A DNA stretch of 64,000 bases from CAYMAZ01 sp964388575 (GCA_964388575.1 CAYMAZ010000001.1:62001-126000), one strand, 5' to 3'. Positions 43,809 to 53,261 are shown, counted from the first letter of the stretch. The notes: generated from the letters alone by a model not told the origin. Translations and numbers: made by a program.

Positions 43809-45829
43809 TGGCAAAGGGTAAATTTAAATTGATTTCTGATTTTATGCCTACCGGTGATCAGCCTCAGGCAATAGATCAGATTGTTGAAGGCCTGAATTCG
43901 GGCGACAATCACCAGGTTTTGCTTGGTGTAACAGGTTCGGGAAAAACGTTTACAATTGCAAATGTGATTGAAAAAGTTCAACGACCTACACTTGTCATCA
44001 GTCACAACAAAACTCTTGCAGCACAGTTATACAGCGAATTCAAGGCTTTTTTCCCGGATAATGCTGTCGAATATTTTGTTTCATATTATGATTATTATCA
44101 GCCGGAAGCATATCTGCCGTCTACCAATCTGTATATCGAAAAAGATCTTTCAATTAATGATGAAATTGAAAAATTCAGACTCAGTGCAACATCTTCATTG
44201 TTGTCCGGAAGAAAGGACGTGATTGTGGTGTCTTCAGTTTCATGTATCTACGGTATTGGAAATCCGCATGAATTTTCAGATCATATCCTGCAGTTTTCTG
44301 TTGGTGATCAGATCAGAAGGGAAGAACTGCTTGAAAAACTTGTGGATATTTTGTACAGCCGTGCCGATACAGATCTGAAATATGGAACGTTTCGGGTGAA
44401 AGGTGATATTGTTGAGGTTTTTCCAAGTTTTGGAGGGAATAAGTACCGGATATACATGTTCGGGAATGAAATTGAAATGATTGAGTCCTATGATGCCCTC
44501 AGCAATAAACTGATCGAAGAAAAACAGACAATGATCATTTATCCTGCCAGTATCTTTATGACAAATTCCGGTGTACTGAAAAGTGTAATCGGAGAAATAA
44601 GGCTTGATCTTGACAAACAGGTTGAATATTTAATGAATATCGGAAAAGATGAAGAGTCCAGACGTCTTTTTGAACGTGTGACCTACGATCTTGAAATGCT
44701 GGAAGAACTCGGCTACTGCTCAGGAATTGAAAATTATTCCAGATATTTTGATAAACGGAAACCGGGCGAACGTCCCTATTGTCTCATTGATTATTTTCCG
44801 GACGATTATCTGATGGTGATAGACGAAAGCCATGTTACAGTTCCACAGGTGAGGGGTATGTACGGTGGAGACCGTTCCCGGAAACTGATTCTTGTTGATT
44901 ACGGTTTCAGACTTCCTGCAGCCATGGACAACAGACCACTGAAATTTGATGAATTTGAAATGATTGCCGGTCAGACAATTTATGTCAGTGCAACTCCGGG
45001 AGATTACGAAATGCAGAAAACCGGCGGTGTGTTTATTGAGCAGGTCATCCGCCCCACGGGATTGCTGGAGCCGGAAGTTCATATCAGGCCTGTTTTAAAT
45101 CAGGTGGATGATCTGCTCAATGAAATTAAAATCAACAGAGAAAGGGATGAACGAACACTTGTAACAACACTTACAAAAAAAATGGCCGAAGAGCTGTCAA
45201 AATATCTGCTCAATCTGAATATCCGGACAAAATACATTCATGCTGATGTGGATACTGTTGAGCGTGTCACAATCCTTTCCGAATTGCGTGAAGGAAAAAT
45301 TGATGTACTGGTGGGTGTGAATCTGCTCCGTGAAGGACTTGACCTGCCCGAGGTTTCTCTTGTGGCAATCCTTGATGCCGATAAGGAAGGATTTCTGCGA
45401 TCAGAAAAAAGTCTAATACAGACGGCCGGCCGTGCTGCGCGCAACATCAACAGCAGGGTGATCATGTATGCCGACAAAGTGACCGGATCCATGCAGCGCA
45501 TGATGGATGAAACTGAAAGGAGACGTTCAAAACAGACAGAATATAATATCAAAAACAATATTACTCCGGTGGGCATCTCAAAGGGTCACATCCCAACAAT
45601 TTCGCTGAAATCAACTTCTAAGAATGAAAAGGAAAAGTACACCGGTTTTGATCATGAGAATATATCAGTGGCTGCAGATCCTGTAGTTCAGTACATGAAC
45701 AATGATCAGCTGAAAAAATTGATAAAGGAAACTGAAAAACGCATGAAAGAAGCTGCGAAGGAACTTGACTTTATCAAAGCCGCCCTCTTCCGTGATGAAA
45801 TTGCAGAACTGAAAAAGATGATGAAATAG
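43805..45829 (+). CDS. uvrB: Excinuclease ABC subunit UvrB
   Basis: 674 aa. Walker A GVTGSGKTFT (41-50), the damage-sensing beta-hairpin region YYDYYQPEAYLPSTNLYIEK, DESHVTVPQ, helicase motif VSATPGDYE, and LLREGLDLPEVSLVAILDAD. A C-terminal UVR domain (LIKETEKRMKEAAKELDFIK) binds UvrC. Nucleotide-excision repair. Two ATGs (43805 and 43808) are possible starts; the first overlaps the upstream stop. Confidence 0.98.
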   Translation: MMAKGKFKLISDFMPTGDQPQAIDQIVEGLNSGDNHQVLLGVTGSGKTFTIANVIEKVQRPTLVISHNKTLAAQLYSEFKAFFPDNAVEYFVSYYDYYQPEAYLPSTNLYIEKDLSINDEIEKFRLSATSSLLSGRKDVIVVSSVSCIYGIGNPHEFSDHILQFSVGDQIRREELLEKLVDILYSRADTDLKYGTFRVKGDIVEVFPSFGGNKYRIYMFGNEIEMIESYDALSNKLIEEKQTMIIYPASIFMTNSGVLKSVIGEIRLDLDKQVEYLMNIGKDEESRRLFERVTYDLEMLEELGYCSGIENYSRYFDKRKPGERPYCLIDYFPDDYLMVIDESHVTVPQVRGMYGGDRSRKLILVDYGFRLPAAMDNRPLKFDEFEMIAGQTIYVSATPGDYEMQKTGGVFIEQVIRPTGLLEPEVHIRPVLNQVDDLLNEIKINRERDERTLVTTLTKKMAEELSKYLLNLNIRTKYIHADVDTVERVTILSELREGKIDVLVGVNLLREGLDLPEVSLVAILDADKEGFLRSEKSLIQTAGRAARNINSRVIMYADKVTGSMQRMMDETERRRSKQTEYNIKNNITPVGISKGHIPTISLKSTSKNEKEKYTGFDHENISVAADPVVQYMNNDQLKKLIKETEKRMKEAAKELDFIKAALFRDEIAELKKMMK

Positions 45830-45881
45830 GTAGATGAAGATTTCATGAGCTGCTTTAATTGAAAACTTTCCATTTTATAAT

Positions 45882-45996
45882 ATATCGTCCCTACGAGACT
45901 TATGAAGTTTTGTAAGTTGTATTTTTACCAATATTTTGTCCCTGACGGGACAAGAATGAATGAAACATCAGTTGCCTCGTAGAGGCAATATATCGG
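45882..45996. repeat. Cluster of short palindromes between convergent uvrB and yihY
   Basis: Three hairpins in about 100 bp: 45887-45899 (GTC CCTACGA GAC, imperfect), 45936-45953 (TTGTCCC TGAC GGGACAA, perfect 7-bp stem) and 45972-45988 (TTGCCTC GTA GAGGCAA, perfect). The first and second share the GTCCC core, and the first and third share CGTnnnnnnTATAT-like flanks (TATATCG and ATATATCGG). They resemble the REP/BIME-type extragenic palindromes of Bacteroidota and lie between two gene ends, where they may also terminate transcription or protect mRNA. Confidence 0.7.
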
Positions 45997-46104
45997 TAAA
46001 GCCAAGCCACAAGTGAGCTTTTTATGCCGTCAGGTGTGAGATTAAGAAAATAAACGGGGACCCTGTTTTTGCATGAAAAACCTATCTGTTGTTATATTCG
46101 CAGC

Positions 46105-47058
46105 CTATTCCAGTTTCGATTTATTGATATTCGGTTTCTTATTCGGCGCGATAAACAGGCTGGCATTGATTTCAAATCCGATAAGAAGCACAATGGCATT
46201 GTAATAAAGCCAGAGGAAGAAAACAAGAATAACACCGAGGACACCATATATCTTATTATAACTTGCAAAATGATTGACAAAGAAATTGAAGCCAAGGGAG
46301 ATCACAATAAAAAAGAAACTGGAAAAAATGCTACCGGGGCTGAAAAACCGAAATTTGACTTTATGCGGCGTGCCCAAAGTATACATTATTGATAACCAGG
46401 TGAGCATCATAAAGAATAATATCAGCCATCGCCCATACTGAAGTGCGGCCACATAGAAGCCGGCTCCGAAAATATTTTGTTCACGCAGCCATAGAACAAG
46501 GGTCTTATTAAAAGAAATAAATGCCAGTGAGAGTAAAATAATGGCAAAAAAGGTCAGAGTAAGCCAGAGGGAAACCAGGATTTTTTTTATATAACTTCGC
46601 TTGTCAACAAGGTGATGGGATTTGTTGAAGGTGCTTAAAATTGAATTCATATTTGATACTGAATAAAAAATTGAAAGCACAAATACAACTGAAGTAAGTC
46701 CGAATCTTGGTGTATAAAGGATATCCCGTATTGTTGATTCGAAAGCTTTGTAGCTGTATTCAGGCATGATGCTCTGTAGGGTCTGCATAAACGTTTCCTG
46801 AAATCCCGCTGATGAAAAATAGGGCAGAAGTGTGACAAAAAAAATCATGGCAGGGAATAATGACATGAAAAGTTTGAATGCCAGCGCAGAGCCTCTGATG
46901 CCGATAGATTCATTGCGAAGTCCTGAAAAGAAAAAACTAACAAAGTCGAACAGAGAAATTTTACCTGAACCAATGAAATAATGTGATTTGGAATAATTGA
47001 CAGCTGAATTTCTGACTTTTAATGCAGTTTTCAGAATTTTCCTTCTGGCTTTTTTCAT
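46105..47058 (-). CDS. YihY/BrkB family membrane protein
   Basis: 317 aa with about six membrane segments. RNESIGIRGSALAFKLFMSL and FSVSNMNSILS-type FYSVSNMNSILSTFNKSHHL match the YihY/virulence factor BrkB family, wrongly named ribonuclease BN in the past. The last helix LVFFLWLYYNAIVLLIGFEI with GFEIN is well conserved. Function is not settled. It follows nadC by 6 bp. Confidence 0.88.
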   Translation of the reverse strand: MKKARRKILKTALKVRNSAVNYSKSHYFIGSGKISLFDFVSFFFSGLRNESIGIRGSALAFKLFMSLFPAMIFFVTLLPYFSSAGFQETFMQTLQSIMPEYSYKAFESTIRDILYTPRFGLTSVVFVLSIFYSVSNMNSILSTFNKSHHLVDKRSYIKKILVSLWLTLTFFAIILLSLAFISFNKTLVLWLREQNIFGAGFYVAALQYGRWLILFFMMLTWLSIMYTLGTPHKVKFRFFSPGSIFSSFFFIVISLGFNFFVNHFASYNKIYGVLGVILVFFLWLYYNAIVLLIGFEINASLFIAPNKKPNINKSKLE

Positions 47059-47064
47059 ATTTTG

Positions 47065-47898
47065 TCAGATTGCTTTCAGGCTGAGATCAAGGCTTCTGAC
47101 ATGATGCGTAAGTGCACCCATGGATATGAAATCAACCCCGGTTTCAGCATAACTTCTGATCGTTGATTCGTTGATCATTCCTGAAGCCTCTGTTTCCATT
47201 TGCCGGTTTATCATGTGTACTGCTTCCCGCATAAGCTTAGGAGTGAAATTATCAAACATAACCCGGTTGACTTTGCCAAACGCAATAACCTCACGAAGCT
47301 CTGTCAGGTTGCGAACTTCAATTTCAACTGGAAGTTCAAGTTGTTTGTTCTCCAGATACTGATATACATTTTGAAGAGCCTGCCTGATCCCTCCGGAGAA
47401 ATCAACATGATTGTCCTTGATCAGGATCATATCATACAACCCAAATCTGTGATTGTCCCCTCCGCCAATCTGAACAGCCATTTTCTCGGGCAATCTGAAC
47501 TGAGGTGTGGTTTTACGTGTGTCGAGAAGTTTGACAGGCAGGTCACTGATCAGATCCACAAGTGAGCGTGTGTAGGTAGCAATCCCGCTCATTCGTTGCA
47601 TGAAATTCAGCAAAACGCGTTCAACACTCAGCAACGACCAGATGCGTCCTTCAAGATAAAAGGCAATATCGTCAGGGATAACCCGATCCCCGTCTTTTTT
47701 TATCAGTCTGATTGATATTCCGGGATCATGATAATGTATGATTTGTTGTGCAACCTGGATACCTGCAATCACTCCCTGCTGCTTGACGAGCAATTGCATT
47801 TTTCCCCTACAGTCCTCAGAAACTGTTGATTGTGTTGTATGATCACCATCTTTTATGTCTTCTTCAAGTGATCTTCTGATTATTTCCTCAAGTTCCAT
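47065..47898 (-). CDS. nadC: Nicotinate-nucleotide pyrophosphorylase (quinolinate phosphoribosyltransferase)
   Basis: 277 aa. Makes nicotinate mononucleotide from quinolinate and PRPP in NAD synthesis. Diagnostic motifs: DTRKTTPQFR (126-135), GGGDNHRFGLYD (145-156) and LIKDNHV (159-165). MFDNFTPKLMREAV and VDFISMGALTH close the barrel. nadA and nadB are not nearby. It sits between the DUF4783 gene (5 bp upstream) and yihY (6 bp downstream). Confidence 0.97.
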   Translation of the reverse strand: MELEEIIRRSLEEDIKDGDHTTQSTVSEDCRGKMQLLVKQQGVIAGIQVAQQIIHYHDPGISIRLIKKDGDRVIPDDIAFYLEGRIWSLLSVERVLLNFMQRMSGIATYTRSLVDLISDLPVKLLDTRKTTPQFRLPEKMAVQIGGGDNHRFGLYDMILIKDNHVDFSGGIRQALQNVYQYLENKQLELPVEIEVRNLTELREVIAFGKVNRVMFDNFTPKLMREAVHMINRQMETEASGMINESTIRSYAETGVDFISMGALTHHVRSLDLSLKAI

Positions 47899-47903
47899 AA
47901 ATA

Positions 47904-48374
47904 TTATTCGAATTTCAGTATTGTCAGTTGCTGCCTTCCGGAAATCTCTTTGATCAGATAATATACCCTGAATGATTCTCCCTTTTCTGTTGCATATGTT
48001 CCGATGACAAAACTTGATTTTTCACCGCCTGAAATTCCTTCGTTAATTATTGAAAACGATTTGGGGGCATATCTTGAAAAGAAATTCTTCATGAGTAATT
48101 CTGCCTGAGCCTTGCTGTATGAACCCTGAGCACCTGGAATTGATAACTCAATGGTCGTGAAAAAGAATGAAGCAAGTGAATTTGAGTTTCCTGAAGAAAT
48201 CGCATTTTGTATTGTTTTGTCAGTGGATTGTTGCTGATCCAGAGAATCGTGGCTCATAAAAAGAAAATCCGGCTCAGTGATAACCGGAGGATGTTCTGAA
48301 AATGCAAAAATATTGATATTGATTAAACAACATGCGCTGAATATTAATGGGATAATAAAAAAAAATCTTTTCAT
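47904..48374 (-). CDS. DUF4783 secreted protein
   Basis: About 156 aa from ATG 48374, which starts the signal peptide MKRFFFIIPLIFSACCL; an upstream reading to 48407 adds an unlikely extension. The rest, with IQNAISSGNSNSLASFFFTT and LLMKNFFSRYAPKSF, then INEGISGGEKSSFVIGTY, is a typical DUF4783 (NTF2-like) domain. In Bacteroidota this family is commonly encoded next to nadC, as here, without a known reason. Confidence 0.85.
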   Translation of the reverse strand: MKRFFFIIPLIFSACCLININIFAFSEHPPVITEPDFLFMSHDSLDQQQSTDKTIQNAISSGNSNSLASFFFTTIELSIPGAQGSYSKAQAELLMKNFFSRYAPKSFSIINEGISGGEKSSFVIGTYATEKGESFRVYYLIKEISGRQQLTILKFE

Positions 48375-48507
48375 AGCCGTAATTTTTATGATATAAGCAA
48401 ATAACACGCCAAAGAAAAAAATATAACTTTTGAGTTCAAAGTTACTGAATTAATTTTAAATGTGTTTGGGGAATATTTGAATTGTTGTATCTTTATGGAA
48501 AAATTTT

Positions 48508-48990
48508 ATGTCAATAAAATATCATTCAGGTGTTTATGTTCTACATCGTAGTCTTGTCGTACATATTTCCGAAGAAAAAGCCTGGGATTTTTTGTCTGAT
48601 CCTTCAAATCTGCAGAAAATTACACCTTCGTCAATGAATTTTCAAATTGCTTTTACATCCGGTCAGAAAGGGACGATGTATCCCGGGCAGATTATTTGCT
48701 ACAAAGTCAGTCCCTTTCCGTTTATTCGTTCAAACTGGGTGACTGAAATAACTCATGTTAAAGAAGGTTTTTATTTTGTTGATGAGCAACGTTTCGGCCC
48801 ATACAGATTCTGGCAACATCAGCATTTGATGTCTCCTGATGAAAAAGGAACAAGGCTTGAAGACATCGTCAGTTTTAAACTTCCTTTTGGTGTGGTCGGG
48901 CGAATGCTCGGTGGATGGCTTGTGAAACGTAAGCTGAATGAGATATTTGAGTTCAGGGAAAAGTATTTGAAATCGTACTTCAACGAATAA
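48508..48990 (+). CDS. SRPBCC (START-like) family protein
   Basis: 160 aa. ISEEKAWDFLSDPSNLQKIT near the N-terminus, WVTEITHVKEGFYFVDEQRF and PYRFWQHQH follow, a pattern of ligand-binding SRPBCC proteins related to the C-terminal domain of SulA-like/epimerase fusions and coenzyme Q-binding. The C-terminal helix GRMLGGWLVKRKLNEIFEFR closes the cavity. Cytoplasmic; ligand unknown. About 220 bp of unassigned DNA follows. Confidence 0.82.
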   Translation: MSIKYHSGVYVLHRSLVVHISEEKAWDFLSDPSNLQKITPSSMNFQIAFTSGQKGTMYPGQIICYKVSPFPFIRSNWVTEITHVKEGFYFVDEQRFGPYRFWQHQHLMSPDEKGTRLEDIVSFKLPFGVVGRMLGGWLVKRKLNEIFEFREKYLKSYFNE

Positions 48991-49191
48991 TTGAAGATAG
49001 CATGTTTGACGCCTTTGCGTAAAACAGAAGCTAAGCGATCTTTGTCAAAGAAATTAATAGATGTTCCTATGTTTCTTACATTGCCAAAGAAATGCATTCA
49101 ACCAACAACGGAAAAAAATTTGTATAGCAGAACTTCTAAATAAGCAATGGGAGAAAATCTTCTAATTTAGAATCTGTTTAAATAAAATGTG

Positions 49192-49199
49192 TATTTTTG
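49192..49199 (+). promoter_or_regulatory. Candidate -7 element for the DUF255 gene
   Basis: TATTTTTG, full TAnnTTTG match, ending 12 bp before ATG 49212. Confidence 0.5.
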
Positions 49200-49211
49200 T
49201 AAAAAAATGAA

Positions 49212-51044
49212 ATGAATTTTCGAAAAGAACATTATCAAAAAAACAATCTTGCTCATTCGGTATCGCCTTATTTGAGGCAACATTCTGCTAATCCTGTCTG
49301 GTGGCAGGAATTTTCGGATGAAGTATTGAAATTTGCAGAAGCAGAGAACAAACCACTTCTTTTTTCAGGAGGATATTCTACCTGCCACTGGTGTCATGTG
49401 ATGGCTCTTGATGCCTTTTCACATATTCCAACTGCTGAATTTCTCAATGAGCATTTTGTGTGTATAAAAATTGATCGTGAAATGCGTCCTGACATTGATG
49501 CATGGATGATGTCGTATGCTCAATATACAACAGGGCAGGGGGGATGGCCTCTGAACGTATTTGTGAATCATGAACTGAAACCGTTTTTTGCAATGATGTA
49601 TGCTCCCTCGCAGGAGGGAAATTACGGACAGCCTTCTTTCCGAAGGATTCTTGAGTATGTTTTGAAGAAATATCAGTCAGAGCAGAATCTGCTGACATCC
49701 TGGAATATGAATGATGTTTTGTCAGATAGGTCAGCTCAGATAAACATCGGCAACAATCAGGACGAAGTGTTTCAGGATATGATTCAGTATTTTGATTCTG
49801 AGGAAGGAGGTGTTTCCGGAAGGAATAAGTTTCCTCCTCACAACACCTTGCATTATTTGTTAACATTGGAGCATGAAAATGAGGACATACACAATTTTGT
49901 GAGACTGACACTGATGAAAATGGCAACAGGCGGTCTGCATGATCATCTTCAGGGAGGGTTTTACAGATATTGTACAGATCCCGAATGGAATATTCCCCAT
50001 TTTGAGAAAATGCTGTATGATCAGGCCATGATGCTGATGAACTATTCACTGGCCGCACACCGATATGAAGGAAAAGAATATCAGACGATTGTCAAGTATA
50101 TCCTTAAATGTCTTGATGAAACTTTCAGCTTTCAAGGAATGTATGTTTCTGCACATGATGCTGACACAGACCATGAAGAAGGATTGACATATCTCTGGGA
50201 TGAAAATGACATCAATGATCTTTTGGACGATCATGAACTGTATGAGTTTCACAAAATCTACCGTTTTATTCCTTTTGAAGGAAAGCAGCACCTGATGAGA
50301 GCCGGAGTCGGTGATCCTGGGTCAATAAATGAAAAACTGCTGAATTTCAGAAACGAGCGTGAACAGCCATTCAGAGATGACAAAATCATTACATCGTGGA
50401 ATGCACTGGCCGGTATCGGACTGATTATGGCTCACAGATATGTTGAGGCAGTAACGCTTACAAAAGCTGTTGTTTTGTTTGAAAAATTGATCCAGAATCA
50501 CATGCTCGCAAATGGTCTGATCGCACATTCTTCTTACGATGGTAGAATTCAGGAGAAAACGTTTCTTGAAGATATGGCCTCCATGCTCCTGTTTGCAACG
50601 TATCTGATTGAACATGATGCAATTGATATGACCGTTGCTGAAAAAATCTATCATGGATTGATGACATTCAGAAAGGATGACAAATGGTTTGAATCCAATG
50701 ATCCTCTGCTTGGCGCTATCCCTGCATCAACGCATGACCATCCCTATCCGTCACCAGTGTCTTTGGCTGAAGTTGCGGTTTCAAGATTTACTCTTCTGAG
50801 CGGTGCAAACCATAAGCAATTACAAATGAAAAAAGTTTTGGTTTATGATTATTTTAATCTTGCTGTCAAATGGTCTAACGGAGATTTTCCCCTGATTGAA
50901 AGTCCGGACCCCATTCGTTATTCCGAGCTACCTGCCGGCATAATCAGACATAAGGGAAATGTCTGGACTATATGCATTCATCAATCTTGCAGGGCAGCGG
51001 ATCAGGAACAGATATATCAAATGTTATGTCACAAAAAAGCTTAA
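49212..51044 (+). CDS. DUF255 thioredoxin-fold protein (YyaL/SPATA20 family)
   Basis: 610 aa. The N-terminal thioredoxin-like domain has SPYLRQHSANPVWWQEF, STCHWCHVMALDAF (CHWCH at 58-62) and IKIDREMRPDID, then TGQGGWPLNVFV. An alpha/alpha-barrel like that of N-acylglucosamine 2-epimerases follows (HFEKMLYDQAMMLMNYSLAA, TSWNALAGIGLIMAH). The length is a little below the usual 650-690. The function of this widespread family is unclear. Its 3' end overlaps the convergent MORN-like gene by 4 bp. Confidence 0.92.
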   Translation: MNFRKEHYQKNNLAHSVSPYLRQHSANPVWWQEFSDEVLKFAEAENKPLLFSGGYSTCHWCHVMALDAFSHIPTAEFLNEHFVCIKIDREMRPDIDAWMMSYAQYTTGQGGWPLNVFVNHELKPFFAMMYAPSQEGNYGQPSFRRILEYVLKKYQSEQNLLTSWNMNDVLSDRSAQINIGNNQDEVFQDMIQYFDSEEGGVSGRNKFPPHNTLHYLLTLEHENEDIHNFVRLTLMKMATGGLHDHLQGGFYRYCTDPEWNIPHFEKMLYDQAMMLMNYSLAAHRYEGKEYQTIVKYILKCLDETFSFQGMYVSAHDADTDHEEGLTYLWDENDINDLLDDHELYEFHKIYRFIPFEGKQHLMRAGVGDPGSINEKLLNFRNEREQPFRDDKIITSWNALAGIGLIMAHRYVEAVTLTKAVVLFEKLIQNHMLANGLIAHSSYDGRIQEKTFLEDMASMLLFATYLIEHDAIDMTVAEKIYHGLMTFRKDDKWFESNDPLLGAIPASTHDHPYPSPVSLAEVAVSRFTLLSGANHKQLQMKKVLVYDYFNLAVKWSNGDFPLIESPDPIRYSELPAGIIRHKGNVWTICIHQSCRAADQEQIYQMLCHKKA

Positions 51045-51535
51045 TTCCCCAAATTTTGATTCTGATATTCCTGTTTGCGTGGTTTTTCTCTGATTGTCCG
51101 AACCTGATCTCCCTTTTGATATATGACAATCTTACTGAGTTTCCCCTTTTCATTATATATTTTCCATTTGCCTTCCCAGTAGTAATAAATCGCTTCCGGA
51201 TCATCAAGTATTAAATATGACCATCCTTTTTTCTCTCGTTTTCCATTTGGATAGAAGCGCTTTTCACGAGCTTTCTGTTTAAAATATCGTGATTTTACAA
51301 AAGGACTACCATCCGGATGATAGAGCACCCATTTCCCTACGGGCTTTCCGTTTTTGTATCTCCCCGTTGAGTTAATGATGGTGCTTTCCTCATCAAGATA
51401 ATATATCCAACGACCGTGAGGTTGCATTGACTCATTGAAAGTGTTTAGTTTATTTTTGGGTGTTTGGGAGTAAAACCCAGTCCTGAAGAAAAAAACAAAG
51501 GCAGTGAAGAAACAAATTTTTAGAAATATCTGCAT
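51041..51535 (-). CDS. Secreted MORN-like repeat protein
   Basis: 164 aa with a signal peptide (LKICFFTAFVFFFRTGFYSQ). Repeats of the type GRYKNGKPVGKWVLYHPDG and EGKWKIYNEKGKLSKIVIYQ are MORN-variant units of the YwqK family. The C-terminus is basic. It begins 1 bp after the M56 gene ends on the same strand, so it may belong to that operon. Database labels call such proteins antitoxins, but no toxin gene is adjacent. Confidence 0.78.
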   Translation of the reverse strand: MQIFLKICFFTAFVFFFRTGFYSQTPKNKLNTFNESMQPHGRWIYYLDEESTIINSTGRYKNGKPVGKWVLYHPDGSPFVKSRYFKQKAREKRFYPNGKREKKGWSYLILDDPEAIYYYWEGKWKIYNEKGKLSKIVIYQKGDQVRTIREKPRKQEYQNQNLGN

Positions 51536-51536
51536 T

Positions 51537-52793
51537 TTAGTTAAGTGCGAATTGAATTGGTATTACAAATTTTACATTCACATTTTCTCCGTTAACTTTG
51601 CCTGGCTTCCAGTCGGGCATGGAACGAACTACTCTCAGTGCCTCTTCATTGAAAATTTCATTGTCAGACCTGAGTATTTCAGCATTGGCCACCTTCCCGT
51701 TTTTGGTAATCAGGAATGTTATGAAAACTTTACCCTGTAACCCTTTTTCTCTTGCTTCCTGAGGATAAACAATGTTTTCTCTGAAAAATTTCCCCAGTGC
51801 ATCTGGTGTATCTCCGAATTCAGGTTGCTCATCAACAGATTCAAATACTTCTCCTCCGTCGTATTCATTATCAACGACGATTTCCGAATCAGTCAAGTTT
51901 TCTTCAGACTGAATCCGTTGTGTCGCTTTTTCAGTTCGGTTACATGCTAAAAATCCTGTGAAACAGACAATCAGGGGTACAATTAGAAAAAACTTAAATT
52001 TGGCTTTTAAGCCGGATTTCATTTTTGACATCATGATGATTCTCCTTTTTATTTGTGATGAATTGAAATTGTTTGTTAAAACTGAAATGTTCGAATTGAA
52101 ACCCATGGAAAGTATCAGTTGTTGATAGGATATTTTCTCCATTCCATCTGAAATAACAGCATCGTCTGCCAGAAATTCATGCGTTTCAATGAGTGATTTT
52201 TTATAGAGCAGTACAACCGGATTGAACCATTGAAAAATGAAAAACAGTTCGGCAAGTAAAATGTCAACCGAGTGGTATTGCCGTATGTGAATCTGTTCAT
52301 GTGAAACAACTTTTTCAATATCGTTCTGATCCAGATCGGTATTCAGAAAAATGGAGTTGAAAAATGAAAATGGAGTGAAATTTTCATCTGTATAGGCAAT
52401 GTTAAGTCCGTTTATTTTTTTTATACTGAAACGCCGAGTAAGCTTCAGTAATTGAAATAATCTCAGGAAAAATCTGAATGTAAAGAAAAAAACTCCGGAC
52501 AACCAGATCAGTTTAAGAACATTCATGAATGATGTCGGATGAGTATTTGATTGCAGAAACTGATTGTTCGTTACTGTAACTGTTTTCAAAACATAATACA
52601 TGCTGTGAGGTTGTTCCAAAGGTGCAACAGGTAGATGCAAAAGTGGCATTACAAATGATAATACCATCGTTGCAAGCAGATACAGCCGGTTCAGTTTAAA
52701 ATAAGTTTCCCTGCTTAAAAAGACCTTGTAAACGACGTAAAAAACAGCAAGGCTAAAAGCAGATTTTACAAAATATACTATTTCAGATTCCAT
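51537..52793 (-). CDS. M56 (BlaR1/MecR1-like) membrane peptidase with a C-terminal TonB domain
   Basis: 418 aa. Membrane helices at about 5-25, 35-55 and 92-115, then a zinc-peptidase motif SHEQIHIRQYHS (HEQIH at 165-169) with THEFLADDAV as the third ligand region. A further membrane helix lies near 266-286, then an acidic periplasmic linker and a TonB_C domain (about 330-418: YPQEAREKGLQGKVFITFLI, VVRSMPDWKPGKVNGENV). In BlaR1 systems this protease senses an envelope signal and inactivates the BlaI repressor. The repressor gene lies 12 bp upstream. Confidence 0.9.
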   Translation of the reverse strand: MESEIVYFVKSAFSLAVFYVVYKVFLSRETYFKLNRLYLLATMVLSFVMPLLHLPVAPLEQPHSMYYVLKTVTVTNNQFLQSNTHPTSFMNVLKLIWLSGVFFFTFRFFLRLFQLLKLTRRFSIKKINGLNIAYTDENFTPFSFFNSIFLNTDLDQNDIEKVVSHEQIHIRQYHSVDILLAELFFIFQWFNPVVLLYKKSLIETHEFLADDAVISDGMEKISYQQLILSMGFNSNISVLTNNFNSSQIKRRIIMMSKMKSGLKAKFKFFLIVPLIVCFTGFLACNRTEKATQRIQSEENLTDSEIVVDNEYDGGEVFESVDEQPEFGDTPDALGKFFRENIVYPQEAREKGLQGKVFITFLITKNGKVANAEILRSDNEIFNEEALRVVRSMPDWKPGKVNGENVNVKFVIPIQFALN

Positions 52794-52805
52794 GGTTCAA
52801 ATTAT

Positions 52806-53192
52806 TTAATTCGTTTGATCTGCTTTGATTTTATTAATTTCATCATCCATAAGTCTTTTTATTTCTTCCATTTCGTGTAATGAAAGATTTTTTGTGCCTG
52901 CAAAAAATGAAACGAGCTGTCTGTAAGAATTGCTGAAATAATTTTTAATAATTGTCTTCATAAACAGATGTGTGTATGTTTCTTTGCTTATTAACGGATA
53001 ATATTCATGCGTTTTGCCAAAGGCCCTGTAACCTACAAATCCTTTTCTTTCAAGTATTCTTACAATTGTTGAAACAGTATTGTATGCTGGTTTCGGTTCA
53101 GGAATCATTTCAAGAATGTCTTTGACAAATCCCTTTTTAAGATGCCACAGAATCTGCATAATCTCTTCTTCAGCTTTGGTTAGTTCTTTCAT
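52806..53192 (-). CDS. BlaI/MecI/CopY-family transcriptional repressor
   Basis: 128 aa. Winged-helix N-terminus: LTKAEEEIMQILWHLKKGFV and PAYNTVSTIVRILERKGFVG, followed by the dimerisation and cleavage region. Typical length. It probably represses its own operon through the two AACTAA..TTAGTT palindromes upstream and is relieved by the M56 peptidase encoded next. No beta-lactamase is nearby, so the signal may be another envelope stress. Confidence 0.92.
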   Translation of the reverse strand: MKELTKAEEEIMQILWHLKKGFVKDILEMIPEPKPAYNTVSTIVRILERKGFVGYRAFGKTHEYYPLISKETYTHLFMKTIIKNYFSNSYRQLVSFFAGTKNLSLHEMEEIKRLMDDEINKIKADQTN

Positions 53193-53226
53193 AATAGATG
53201 GTATTAAACTAATTATATAACAATAT

Positions 53227-53242
53227 AACTAAAATATTAGTT
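53227..53242. promoter_or_regulatory. Operator-like palindrome, site 1 (BlaI-type)
   Basis: AACTAA-AATA-TTAGTT, 6-bp arms on a 4-bp spacer. It lies just downstream of the promoter, 35 bp centre-to-centre from site 2. Confidence 0.65.
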
Positions 53243-53252
53243 GATTATTATG

Positions 53253-53260
53253 CAAATATA
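53253..53260 (-). promoter_or_regulatory. -7 element of the BlaI-M56 operon
   Basis: The minus strand reads TATATTTG, a full consensus match, 61 bp upstream of ATG 53192 and bracketed by the two palindromes. Confidence 0.6.
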
Positions 53261-53261
53261 C

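Noticed and set aside
48991..49211. A gene on the minus strand reaching into this gap (48819-49097)
   Set aside because: Most of it is antisense to the SRPBCC gene and it shows no recognisable domain.
51041..51535. Toxin-antitoxin system, from the YwqK antitoxin label given to MORN-like proteins
   Set aside because: The protein is secreted and there is no small toxin gene beside it.
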